The notes under the pieces: model-generated
The model's input: the letters and a program-made list of their open reading frames with translations, nothing else
Told to the model about the DNA's origin: nothing
Databases searched by the model: none
Shown: piece after piece, positions 35,115-47,494 of the stretch
Position numbering within the stretch: position 1 is the stretch's first letter
Layout of the letters: each line of letters opens with the position of its first letter
NCBI GenBank assembly: GCA_035235625.1
Contig: CP141141.1
Location: 4,030,001 to 4,094,000, forward strand
Reading direction: 5' to 3'
Source: Saururus chinensis
Lineage: Eukaryota; Streptophyta; Magnoliopsida; Piperales; Saururaceae
DNA length: 64,000 nucleotides
Position numbers and translations under genes: made by a program

Positions 35115-35300
35115 TAGGGGTGTCAATGGAACGATACAATTATGGTATAAGTTATTCTAGACCATAACCATTTCTCAAAATTTTATCCATAAGCGTTCCG
35201 TTAAATAAACGGTATTTGTACTTTTATAACCATTTCATCCACTAATAAACAGCCGGTTAATTGGATGACCATTATCAATGACACTTTTTTAAATGTGCTA
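35115..35300. mobile_element. Short TAGGGGTG-type hAT element
   Basis: It begins TAGGGGTGTCAATGGAACGA. About 180 bp later an inverted but decayed end appears ('CCATTATCAATGACACTTTT'). A relative is at about 28815-29000. Downstream sequence (35300-35480) resembles 30040-30130, so the original unit may be longer. Confidence 0.5.
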
Positions 35301-36329
35301 AAAAAGGCTAGAATAAATATTTATTATTCACTAAATTAGATATTACTAAGGTTAAAGACTAATATCATTACTAATGTTATTTATAGTTATTGCATATAAA
35401 TTATGACAATAAAACATAAAACTTAAATAGATACATACATTAGGCAAATACCTAATAAAATTTCTTATTTTCTAATAATTTTGAGTCCAACTCCAAAGCA
35501 TCCTTTTGGTGTCTATTTCAGAAAAATCTTAAGTGTTTTTAAGGTGCCTTGTAGGTAGCAATGAGACCACATGTATTAATGTACATCAACTATTAATATC
35601 TCTTTAAAGTAATATTTTAAAACCTAACTCGAACCTCGACTTGAATTAGTGGCTGATTTGGGTTAACTAGATTGAGTTGTGGGTCAACCTAGGTTGACTT
35701 AGATGATGACATTGTCACCTAAAAAAATTTAAAAGTCTTCCATATTTTAGAAATTTTTTTTATTTAAACTTGTTCAAAATTTTACTTAAACTTATTTGGC
35801 CATTTAAAACTTATTTATTTTAACTTATCTTAATAAATAAATTATCATTTTAAATTTTTAATATGACATATTCGAACATGATTTGTAATATAATCATAAT
35901 TCTAATCAATATATATTAAATCTTATAATAAACTACCTATTTAGACCAATCGTTCAAGGTAAAGCCAATTAACATTCAAATTAAACTAATTTGAGATGGG
36001 CTAAATATAATTTTAATTTTATTAGCCTAAATTTAAACTTAAATTTGAGCTCACTTGAATCTAACTTAAAATAATGTTAGCTCAATAATCATACTCGAAA
36101 CCATCATACTTTTCACATTTTTAATTAATTTCAAGGTTATCGAAATATTGAAAGACTGCGTAACCCTCGATTCGGATAAATTTGGGCATGTTATAACCGT
36201 TGGTGTCATGGTGTCTTACACTTGTGTTAAATCCGAATTTTCGAAAAAAAACAGATTTTCAATCCGAGCTCGTTTATTCGGTTCGAGCTCATTCCGATCC
36301 GCCCCCCAGCTCTCCGTGGGCGGCCGGCC
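35301..36329. other. Intergenic region and GAUT 5' flank
   Basis: AT-rich with no recognisable gene. The last 60 bp becomes GC-rich and probably contains the GAUT 5' untranslated region. No clear TATA box. Confidence 0.35.
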
Positions 36330-39300
36330 ATGGCGTCGCCTTCCAGAAACCTCTCCGGCGGCTGCCGGTGCCGGCTCTGGCTCATCACCACCTTGCAGGC
36401 AAAGCTCCTCCACCTCGTCTCTCCTCATTCACGCCATTCCTGTTCTGTGTTTCCAACAATTTTTTGTTTTTTTCGTAATTTTTAGAACATTTGTGATTAT
36501 GCTTGTCTTCGTCAAGTTCGTGTGAGGTTCCATATGACGTTTCCGCCCGATACTCGGCCTCCGATTTCTGCTGCGGATGAATCGGGCTTTCTTTGATCGA
36601 TCATTGGGGTTTGTAGATTCCGGTTGTGTTCGTTGAGTGTTGTTTATTGAGTTCATCTGGAGTAGAATGGATAAATCTTATGCTGTGCTAATTTTTCAAA
36701 CTGACTTTGTATATTGATTCTTTTCGTTACCGTATTGACTGACTTGGCGCATTGGAGGTCGTTTTCGTGTTCATGATGGTGGGACTGAAGTGATACTGGG
36801 TTTAGGAAACTATTTGATATAGATCTAATTTGAAGATTTTGAAATGATATTTTTGGAAAGATTATATGCATACCAACTGGTTTGCTGATATATGAAATAA
36901 TAATGATATCTTGGTTCTTGCTTAAGATTTTGGTAATGTTGTTGAAATTTCTGTCATTTCAAGGGTTTTGTTCGCCCAATATAAGGCAAAGGTTTTTTTA
37001 TTTTTAAACTCCCTCAAATGCTTAAACAGCTTCTGGTCTGAACTTTACATAAATGCTGCTGCTAACACCGCATTTATATCAAAAGAGCTTACTGTTAGCA
37101 GATCTAAAGTGCAAAACTTTTCCTGCTTCTTTCTCTCTCAAAGTTTGCATTTTGTACATGCGGTTCTCATTCTGTTATGTGTGCCTTCTCTGTTGATTAT
37201 CTTGTTGTTGTCATTTGAGTAGGCATTTTGAGAAACAGACTTCTTTTCAATGACCCTTAAAATTAGTGTTTTCAAGGTCTTTTTTGCTTTGGTCTTGGTA
37301 AGTGGGAAAAACGTTTTTACCTCTAAATATTTGATCAAAAGACTGGACAGACATAAATAGGATCGCTTTCCTCACAACAAGGAGATCTAACTCATGCATG
37401 ATGCGACATGTTATCAATCTCCAGTCAGCTCTGATGTGGGTGTGCATTTGTTTCCTGTTTTTACTTGTGCATATGACTTGGTGTTTAGTTAACTATTTTT
37501 TTATTGTCATTTCCTAGTTATCAGTTCCTATTCTTCTGTTGCATCCATGAATGTGTATATTTTCACCTGTTGTGTGTCAGTGGTATTTTCATCTGGTATT
37601 TCAATAAGCCATTCCTGAGTTGTATACACCATTTAGTTGTGTCCTGTATATACATCCAGTCAGCTTTCATGTGTAAATCTGCACAATTGATCTAGATCTG
37701 GTCAGACTGAATTTTTTTTATCCTCAACGTTATACATTATATTTCCTGTTTTTCAATATCTTCTTAGTTGGATGTTACACACTCCTGCAATTTGGTGGTT
37801 GTTTACTCCTTTATGAACATGTGAAAATTTGACACATCCAGTGCTTGTGTTTCATATAGATATTAATGGTTTTTTCATGATTTAATCTTTGTTCTGCAGG
37901 CCATATTCTTCCTTATGTCCCTTGTGGATGCAGCTATATCTGAAAGAGAGTCTCATGGCATCAATAGAAAAAATGAAGTAATCATAATACTTATTATACT
38001 TTTCATAATAGCATAGGGCACCACTTTCTAACATTTATTGTTCATGCAGAATATTGAGATAATGTTGACATATACGGATGCTTCTGGTTTAATTCAAACA
38101 AGTACTTTCAGATCAAAAGATTTATCGGATTCCTGGATATGGACAGATGCTATTAATGACACTGATAAATGGTTAATTGACAGCAAGGTACTTTCTTTTC
38201 CTCTTAAATGCGTGTGATATTCTATTTCTACTATTGATACTCTCTTTCTCTCTCAGTTACAAACACAATTGAATTGCTAAGGCACATCTCCTCTGAGGGC
38301 ACCACCTTCCTTAGAACAGTTTTTTTAAAGAGAGTAAATATTAAACATAGAGAAGATGTATCAGCACACATTTTTTAATGCAATCAGAAACATTTTTTAA
38401 CTCCTCTGAGACACGATCAACATTGCTAATGCACATCAGAAACATTGCTATTTTTTTTAACTTAAATCAGAAACCCAATCGACATTGCTAATGCGCATCT
38501 CCTCGAGAGCACATTTTTTTAATGCACAAGGGGATGGAGTGAACAAAAGGATAGAGAAAAAGATTAATCTCTCTAACTGGAGAAACAACGTTTTTTGTTT
38601 CTTTTCAAAACCTGAAGTTTTTAAGTGTTGCTATGATGAAGTTGGATATAATATTGATGTAACATGTCACTGTTTCTTTAGTTTTTTCCTCAAGAAATGA
38701 GTCATTTAGGAGAGAATCGCCTATCTACTGATGAACTACCCAGATATGGGGACGGTGCCTTCCAGAGTCAAAGATCGAAGCCTATTGATCCAGTGAAGCT
38801 TTTGCGAAGGGTATAAGTCTTCAAAGTACTGTTTTTATTCTGTATGTTGATTTAAATTGTTTATGGATGAATCTTCTTTCGTAGTGCAGAATTTGCGGCA
38901 GAAAAGGAAAGAAAATCGAACTTCTGAGCTACTGTTACTGGATAAATCAGCAGAGTACACAATGGAGAAAGCAGCAATAGAACGTTCAAAGCTAATGAAA
39001 AATTCTGGCCGGGGAAAGTATGGCATATGGAGGAAAGAATATGAAAACCCTCACTCGGAGTCCACTTTGAAGCTCATGAGAGACCAGATTATTATGGCCA
39101 AAGTATATGCTACCATTGCCCGTGGTAATAAAGATGATGAACTTTTTCATTCCCTTACAAAACACATCAAACAGAATCAAGAGGCCATTGGTGAAGCTAA
39201 TTCAGATGCTGAACTTCATCCGGGGTAATATAAGAATATCTTCCTAAACATTTCATGGCCAGTTTTTTTTCAAATTGGCAAATCTTATCTAATTGACTTG

Positions 39301-41779
39301 ATATTTGGTTGAATCAAAGTTATTCTATATGCTTCAAGTTAGGTTGGGAACTTGGGGTAATTGTTCAACTAAGAAGCACAGATACGATAAAATGGGTGCC
39401 ATTATCTGTATCCACAATGTTCATGTTTAGTTAGATGGTGCTTCACTTAATCTAGATATGCATGCGATTGGAAAACATCCATCTCCTTTACCCTGTCATA
39501 TTGAAGTACTGCTTAATATTTCTTTATCCAACTTGTTTCCACCTCACTTTATATATGCACTTATGATTATACTGCCTCCATGTAACGTATATATTAAGTT
39601 GATTTCTTGAATTTGTTTGTATATGTCAAAACATTTTTTGTTACTGACTCATAAATCTTGCTTATCCAGTGCTCTTGATCGAGCAAAAGACATGGGGCAT
39701 GTTCTATCAGTTGCAAAGGACAAACTATATGAGTGTAATTTAGTGGCCAGGAAATTGAGAGCCATGATTCAGTCTAGTGAAGAGAGTATAACTGCACAAA
39801 AGAAGAAAAGCACATTTCTGATTCAGTATGCGGCAAAAACTGTCACAAAAGGCCTTCACTGTCTTTCTATGCAGCTTATGACAGATTACTACTTACGCAA
39901 TAATAGCGCTAACGAAGGAGCTACAAATGCAGACAAGCTGACGAACCCTAGTCTCCACCACTATGCAATATTTTCTGATAATGTGCTTGCTACATCTGTT
40001 GTGGTCAATTCTACTTCTCTGCATGCAAAAGATCCTGAGAAACATGTTTTCCATATAGTCACAGACAGACTTAACTTTGCAGCCATGAAGATGTGGTTCC
40101 TTGCTAACTCTCCACCAGATGTGGTGATTCAGGTTGAAAATATTGATGATTTCAAATGGTTAAATTCTTCATACTGTTCAGTTCTTCGCCAACTTGAATC
40201 TGCTCGGCTTAAAGAATACTACTTCAAGGCCAATCACCCAACAACTATCTCTGCTGGGGAAGACAACCTTAAATATAGGAACCCAAAGTATTTGTCAATG
40301 CTGAACCATTTAAGATTTTATCTTCCCGAGGTTTACCCAAAACTGGACAAAATCTTGTTTTTGGATGATGATATAGTAGTGCAAAAGGATTTAACACCGC
40401 TTTGGTCAGTTGATATGAAAGGAATGGTGAATGGGGCAGTGGAGACATGTAAAGAAAGCTTCCATCGATTTGACAAATATCTTAATTTCTCTAATCCAAA
40501 GATTTCAGAGAATTTTGATCCAAATGCTTGTGGTTGGGCATTTGGAATGAATATGTTCGACTTGAAGGAATGGAGAAGGCGCAATATTACTGGAATCTAT
40601 CACCGCTGGCAGGACTTGGTAAGAGATTTTCTCTATATATACTTCTTCGTTATTAGACTCAAATAAAAGGATGATAGGCCCTTAATTCCTTCGTATTTTC
40701 TTCTTTGGGGAAGCACAAATGAACATCCTGACTTGGGTAGTTTTTTAACTCCTTGTTCAACCTCATTTGCACGTTGACGAATAAAATTGAAAATAGTCCA
40801 TTTTTTAATATGTAAGAACTCACACACCCATCATACACTGTGCCATGGGGAGTTGACCATAGAACCTACAGGAGAGGTCTAACCAGTGCAATACAGACTA
40901 GATCAGCAGAATAGCCTAGTTTTAAAATTTATCTTCCAGAGAACAGTTTGAGTAAGCTGGTTACAGCTCTATGCTGTAATTAATGGTCGACAAGGATTTG
41001 TATATAGAAAAATTTCACCCAAAAACTGAGGCATGACCGTAAAGGAGGAGCGTCCTAATATCTATGGAAAGGTAATCTAAAAGTACATCGTGAAATGTTA
41101 AAAGAAGGAAAATGTTTAGCTCACTGGCGCTTCGTATGGCATAGCCTCGTAATTTGAATAGGCCCCTAAAATCAATGGCTTTCACAAATCCATAGGTTCT
41201 TGTATTAAACATAACATCACTATAGCAGGATTGTAGAAGAATTATGATAATTCTCATTGTTTTTATTGAGGCACAAGGCGGGTTAGCTGAAAGTAGCAAA
41301 ATATCATTTTACTTCTCCACATTTTTTGATGTATAATTACATTGTGCATCTGTTGCTTGAATGATTCCCTGTAACGGAGTTCACGGGATAGTACTTTTGG
41401 TTTTTTCTGAAAAATTTTACTGCATTTTTTTATCGTACAAGTGTTTGCAGCTTTTGTGTGCTTATATGTATACATCAATAATTCAACTGTACAGAATGAA
41501 GACCGCACTTTGTGGAAGCTCGGTTCTCTTCCGCCAGGGTTGATCACATTTTATAACCTGACATACCCTCTGGATCGGAGTTGGCATGTCTTGGGTCTTG
41601 GTTACGATCCAGCCCTCAACCTGACACAGATTGAGAACGCTGGGGTGATCCACTACAACGGGAACTATAAGCCCTGGCTTGATCTCGCCATTGTCAAGTA
41701 CAAGCCTTTCTGGTTCAAGTTTATAATGGCTGACAATCCGTACCTTCACCATTGCGAAATCCTTGCAACAACAAGCTGA
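36330..41779 (+). CDS. GAUT: GAUT-family galacturonosyltransferase (GT8, GAUT3-like)
   Basis: A Golgi type II membrane enzyme that transfers galacturonic acid from UDP-GalA onto homogalacturonan in pectin synthesis (family knowledge). Clear exons: 37900-37977, 38050-38187, 38682-38810, 38890-39224, 39670-40618, 41495-41779, all GT..AG and in phase. The first exon is inferred as 36330-36416 with a weak donor CTC|GTC; it would join LWLITTLQAKLLHL to AIFFLMSLVDAA, forming a plausible signal anchor. The total would be about 666 residues, normal for GAUTs. The stem contains the conserved basic stretch RQKRKENRTSE and a KYGIWRKE block. The catalytic domain has the DDD of ILFLDDDIV (about 488-490) and HYNGNYKPW (about 625-633), the GT8 H-x2-G-x2-K-P-W motif, both intact. 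The stem resembles Arabidopsis GAUT3 from memory; paralogue assignment is tentative. Confidence 0.93.
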
Positions 41780-42312
41780 CCTCAATTACGGACAAATCAA
41801 ATTCTTTTATCCCACAAATTTACTTTTTGTAGATTTCAATTTTTCGAAAGCAACTGTATAGCACATATTACATTCATTTTAAGGGAATAGTAAAATCCTT
41901 TTCATGCAGCTTGATCAAATTGGAGACAGATGCTCCTCCCTGACAACTTATTTTTTCTTTGCTCGGTAACAGTAAGCTTGGGGCTTAGTCCCCTATATCA
42001 TTGATAAGAGAAGGAATGCAGCGGCAGCAGCCCCGTGGCTCCTTCCCCTCTTTGCCCTTCATCAGGCATCCCGGCCCTGAATCATAGGACCCCTAGCCTT
42101 GGCTTCCCCTCCCCGACTGCTTGGCCCTAACTGCCACCCCATCTCCTCTTTGGCCTCGATTCCATCCTCCACCCCTATCCTCCCCAACCCCACCCTTGAC
42201 ACCCAGTAAATAGCTTGGGGCTCTGCTGAGTAAGGACTCCATGGCCTGGGCATCTCCGTCTTGTGTATGCAGCATGAGATTCTTGAGAGGCTCATATATT
42301 GACGTAGAGATG
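41780..42312. other. GAUT 3' flank and intergenic
   Basis: AT-rich 3' untranslated region, then a C/G-rich stretch (42000-42260) with no recognisable protein on either strand. It ends in the target duplication TAGAGATG (42305-42312). Confidence 0.3.
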
Positions 42313-42410
42313 TGGAAGGTCATATCGATAAGAGTATTGATGACCATGAATACAGATACATATTGATGATATATTTTATACATGCCGAAATTACTACTAA
42401 CCGCTAATAT

Positions 42411-42413
42411 ATA

Positions 42414-42475
<62 letters not shown>
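42411..42475. repeat. TA dinucleotide microsatellite
   Basis: A (TG)n stretch leading into about 26 uninterrupted TA units inside hAT-like copy 3. It is absent from the other copies, so it expanded locally. Confidence 0.95.
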
Positions 42476-42480
<5 letters not shown>

Positions 42481-42803
42481 TTAATGAGATATTATCATAA
42501 TAATTCTCTTAAATGCATAATAGATGAAAAAAAGTTATCAGTTACCATATAACACTAACATTAAACATGTGTTGACTTAAAAGGGGTTGAGTATGTGATT
42601 CTTAGACAAAGACCCCCTTATAAATTTATTAGATGAGAATGTTATAAATAAAATTAAATGTGGACCAACATTTTGTGTAGTGCATTAGGCTCTTCATAAT
42701 TGTGTATTAAAAATATGGATTATTCAAACTATTATTCCATTCATCCTATATTATGTGCTATAAAATTAGTTCATTTTGAAACCAAATAAGACACATAGTA
42801 CTA

Positions 42804-43005
42804 CTCCCTCAGTCCTAAATTAATATCTCCATTTAACAAAAAAGTTTGTTCCATATTAATACCTTATTTTTTTTCAATTTAAGTAGTTGGGGACTTAAAA
42901 AAGAGTATCATAAGTTTATTTTCATTCTCTTAAAAGTGGGTTTCATCATCCAATAAAAACTACTATTTTTTTCAAAATGTAACTATTAATATAGGATGGA
43001 GTGAG
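42804..43005. mobile_element. Stowaway-like MITE nested in hAT-like copy 3
   Basis: Ends CTCCCTCAGTCCTAAATTAA on the left, and CTCACTCCATCCTATATTAA in reverse on the right, with TA at both borders (42802-42803 and 43006-43007). Copy 2 of the host element lacks it at the corresponding place ('AAATAAGACACTTAATATGA'-type sequence), which gives a natural empty site. Decayed relatives are at 630-795 and 22080-22270. Confidence 0.85.
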
Positions 43006-43489
43006 TATGAGTCAAATAAATATTATGGAGAAGCCCCTATGTTAGGTGTAAGTAAATGCATAATTGTTGAGCACTATACTTAAAAAAAATTATGTAAATT
43101 GTATGGACCCACTCGTATTGATCTCATATAAGTTTTTAAAAAATTATTTTTAATTATCATCTTTAATCCTATGAAGAGGTTGGGTTTCAAGTGTTTCTTA
43201 GAAGAAAAAAATTTTGATAAATTTTTTCGATAAAAAAAATATTTGTAAAAAAATTAAGAAGTTAATTCATTATTGATGTTTATCGACTATATCGGTCAAT
43301 ATAGCAGATACATATTGTTTTTTTTTTCATGTGGGGGGTGTTCCACCCCTTGTGCTGTATCGATCATCACTAATACATGTAGATATTGGTCGATACTCGT
43401 ATCAACTGATATAGCTTGACATGCTAGAGATGTTGATTGTGGGTTGACCAGGCGGCAGTGATGGCCAAACACTGCCTGCATTGATTATG

Positions 43490-43690
43490 GTATCATATCA
43501 ATATAGAATTAATTTCTTAATTTTTTATTTAAAAAATATTTTTTATCAAAAAAATTATCAATTTTCTTTTCTTCTAAAAAACACTTGAAACCCAACCTCT
43601 TCAAAGGTTTAAAGATTACAATATTTTTGTAATGTTAAAAATAATTAAGAATTTTTTCACTAATTGAGATTAGGGTATAACCCCTACAAT
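43490..43690 (-). mobile_element. Inverted partial copy of the hAT-like element
   Basis: This segment is the reverse complement of part of copy 3 (about 43100-43280), for example 'CTTGAAACCCAACCTCTTC' here against 'GAAGAGGTTGGGTTTCAAG' there. Together they make an inverted repeat of about 180 bp arms spanning the right end of copy 3. Confidence 0.75.
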
Positions 43691-45836
43691 ATATAAATAC
43701 TCCTAGCATGCTTCCTAACAATAAGTTTAAAGTCCATTATTAATAATCAACTAAAGACAATTAATTAATAAGCAAACAACTATTGGCCTACAATTAATCC
43801 ATCAAGTGGAGCCCATGGTGGGATATTGCACCATTATTTCGAGACATAACATATGTGTCACATCCCCTAACCCGAATTGGCTGGAGGACGCGACAAAAAT
43901 ACTAACCCAAAGACTATGGGCTAGATCAAAGTGCATAATCATCACTTTGTATAAAAGCAATCCAAGGAGAAATAAAAGAAATTGAACTATCATTAACAAC
44001 CACATTACTAAGTATTCTTGTACACATCTAAATCATAAGCATAACAAAGTACAATGCCTTCAAAAGAATGGGCAAATTCATACTTATAAAAATGAAGGTA
44101 CTCTCAAAACATAACTATGAAGTCTCGAAGTTGCATTACTTCATTAATTACTAACTATCCCTTAGTAGATGCCTTATCCCTGCACAACATCTCCTTTGTT
44201 TATACTTTGCTTACAAAACAAGTCATCCCATGCATCTGTATGACATAACCATACAAGAGATACTCAAAACCAAAACAAAGGGGAGAGAATAGCCCAGTAA
44301 GGTTTTGAAAGCACAAAACATACATTAACATGACAAAGCATAATTTCAAGATGTATAAAATCTTTACACAACACCAGTGTTAATATCTCAATAATGCATC
44401 AAATTCCTTATACAACAATACTAGTGTAAACATCTCAATAACACATTAAATCACAAAAATAAATCAAGGTGCCCGAAGATACCGATTACCTATTATCTGG
44501 CATTTCAAAGACTGAAAATACCAAATAGCCTAACATTCTTGTAAACCGAAAATACCAAAAGTCTATGGTCAAGCCGGTGCACATAGACATGACCAAATAT
44601 CCTGAAGCATAACTTCAAAATCTCATTAGTTCATCTCAAATATCTCAACCTAGGGAGGAAACCAGCCCTATTAGACATAAAAACCCACCCTTTCGGATAT
44701 AAAACCTTGTTGTTATGAACGTAAAACCGATTCTATCAAAATTTGATACAATTAATCCATTGAAAACTAAGAAAAAAACCACAACTAATCTTGGTAAATA
44801 CGGTTCAGGACTAATATCGGTAAACACGGTTTTTCAAACAATTTAAATCCCAAGAGGTTAAATCATGATGCATGTGACATAAATTCATATATAAATAACA
44901 TTACATGCATGCAAGCATAAGCAATCCTACTATATCATAGTAATGCCTTGCTAACTATATGCAAAAGACATGTCCAAACCATCAAAATCCGGTTTAAAAA
45001 TAAACACACAAGTTAAAAATTATCTGGGTGGTCAATCGGGCCTTCATGTGATCTATCGGGTAATAAAAACAAGTGATAGTACATTTGGGCATTCGATCAG
45101 CCCTTAAAATTGTGCATTATAGAAGGTTAGTTGATTGATCGGTCTATAAGGGAAATCAATCAGTCAGCTACAAGAAAATAGAAACAAAAGACAAAAATTT
45201 TTTAGACCCATTAGCCCATAGGGGCGATCAATTAGTCATGAGCAAAACTACGAAAACTGTGATTTTTAACCAAATGAAATTGTGACCAACCATAAAAAAA
45301 TCTTAAATCTTTGCATTAGCATGAAAAAATAATATAAAAAAATCCAACAAAACCCAAGCATAAGCATGAAAAAATAATATAAAACTTGCACATAAGGAAA
45401 TCAAGACTCAAACATTCATCAATCATCATAAATATGATCAATCACACAATTCATTATGTTAATGCAAAAAAAATATCATAAAGCAAAAACCCCTTACCTC
45501 CAAACATATGAGAATCTCTTTATTTTTCTCTCTAAAACAAGAAATCTTTAATCTAAAAATTAGGATCCATTATCCTAACTTTCCACAAAAATGGGGCTCA
45601 AAACTACTATTAGGATGGAAAATCATAAATTTCTTTATGTCTAAGGAATTATAAATTTAAATCAAAAGGTTTTACACTAAAAAAAAAAATCTAGGGTTCT
45701 ACAACTTGGACAAAAATAAGATTTTTAGGGATTTCAATAGAAGAACATGGAGATAAAAAATATACACAAATGACATTTAAATCAACCAAAAACGATGAAG
45801 TGGAATCAACTTGACTCACCTTGGGGGAGTCTAGGT
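43691..45836. other. Intergenic, possible LTR start at 43856
   Basis: No gene. TGTCACATCCCCTAACCCG at 43856 looks like the 5' terminus of a gypsy-type LTR, but I find no matching end or target duplication. The remainder is AT-rich on both strands without long frames. Confidence 0.25.
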
Positions 45837-47494
45837 GTAGCAACCCAACTTTTTAAATAAGTTAGAAGTCAGAATCCTGTCAATTCGTAATTAAAAAAAA
45901 GGCAAGATCAATTGTATACTAAAGAGTAACTTTTTATTAAAATAAAATAATTACAAAATTTACAGAACATAACTTAACATGCCCTAACAAAATAAAGCAG
46001 AGCATTGTACATAATTAATACTCAACAAAAGCACTTGACAAAGTAAATCTAAAGCGTAGATATTTCGAAGTTCTACGGGTTATCTTCATTAAAATAATCT
46101 CCATCATTTATACTTAGTAGATAGGATTAAATTCTATTAATATGTTATAACATAAAACATAATAAAAGATAGTTAAAATATTATTTTAATAATTCATATA
46201 ATTAGTATTCGAAAGTCGACTTAAAATAACTCAAAATATCCTTACTGACTTAAACATAATCCAAATGTACTTCTTTTACAAAGAGTGAGATAAAACAGTC
46301 TTTCATAGAACTTGATAAAATTGGATAAATTGTTCGTAAGCAAAATCCAATAAATCTTTCAAAATTGGATAAATCATCATTTACAGAATGTTTTCGATGT
46401 CGAAGCAATATACACCTGTGCTCGTGGGGCAATGAGATCAAAATAAAAGGGATCTTCTCATGATATCTCATTTCATGTGTATGTCATATGCCTTAATAAT
46501 ACCTAAGAGTCATAACTCCGATAACTTTTGGACTTTATACTAAATAACTACCCTTCAAAACCGATGGTAATTTTAAGGCTTTATACCAAATAACTACCCG
46601 TTAAATTTAATCAAAATCGTTAGTAGTGTCATTCACATAATAATAATATTTTAAAGTCAGTACCACGCTGAAATCTCACTAAGAGGTGTACAAGAAACTA
46701 TTATTTTAGCATTCATTTGACCCCTAATAAGTACCATCTTTTTCAAAATAATCTTTACGAGAAAATTATAAAATTGTATGGCCTAGTCATAATATAGAAT
46801 TAGAGTTGAATGCCACTTACCCTTCGTTCTTGAATTTTACTGGAGTAACGATCGGCGGTCGAAGCCTTATTTGGTTCCTGAGCTTAAGAGTGGCGGGGGA
46901 ACCTCCCCTCGTTCTAGGATAGAATCTCCTTTAGGGCTCAGAAGTGGAGGACGAAGTCTCCCCTTGCATTGGATGATTGCTCTTTTCGGCCCAAAAGTGG
47001 CAGATGGAGTCTCCCCTTATATTGAGACATTTTCTCCTTCTTACCCGAAAGTGGCAAACATAACATCCTCTTACCTCAGGTTATTTTTTCCTTCCAAAGT
47101 GACTATCTTGACCCTCCATGACGTAGAGCATATTCGAATTATTATTTTGAACAGACGAAATCAGGCAAAAAATTACTTTAAAATAGTGTTGGCTACCGCT
47201 TTTATCAGTGGAGAAAGAAAAAGAAAAAAAAAGTGAATAAATAAAGTAAATTGGGAGAATTTCATACCGAAGTGAGAAGCTAATTTTTTTTAGTATTTTA
47301 CTATAGAGAAAGTGAAAAACAGGAGTCCATATAGTGGGGTTTTAAATGTAATTTGCCAAGTAAAGACAGGTGGAAGAACAAAGATTGACACCCTTACACG
47401 TGTAGTGGAGCCCAAAGGATGGAGGGCCGGCAAAAGCTCAGATGCTGGAGGTGTGGGACCCACAATCCACCGATAAACTTTATAAAGTTTACTG
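45837..47494. other. Intergenic, possible LTR-like start and PPR 5' flank
   Basis: TGTAGCAACCCAACTTTTT at 45837 again resembles an LTR terminus, with no partner found. A degenerate tandem repeat lies at 46886-47100. The last 200 bp is the 5' flank of the PPR gene. Open frames here are short. Confidence 0.25.
46886..47100. repeat. Degenerate tandem repeat, about 55-bp unit
   Basis: Four units each begin with AAGTGG or AGAGTGG, followed by an AGTCTCCCCTT-like block (GAACCTCCCC, GAAGTCTCCCC, GGAGTCTCCCC, ATAACATCCTC). They are spaced 50 to 57 bp apart. Confidence 0.7.

Larger units (their letters stand above)
42313..43424. mobile_element. hAT-like non-autonomous element, copy 3 (1112 bp)
   Basis: The left end is 'TGGAAGGTCATATCGATA'; the right end, decayed, is 'ATCAACTGATATAGCTTGAC'. 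It is flanked by the perfect 8-mer TAGAGATG (42305-42312 and 43425-43432). It carries a TA microsatellite (42411-42475) and a nested Stowaway-like MITE (42804-43005). The interior is collinear with copy 2 and, in part, with copies 1 and 4. Confidence 0.83.

Noticed and set aside
43856..45836. Solo LTR starting TGTCACATCCCC
   Set aside because: Only the left terminus looks right. I could not find a matching CA end or 5-bp target duplication, so it is left as a possibility in the intergenic entry.
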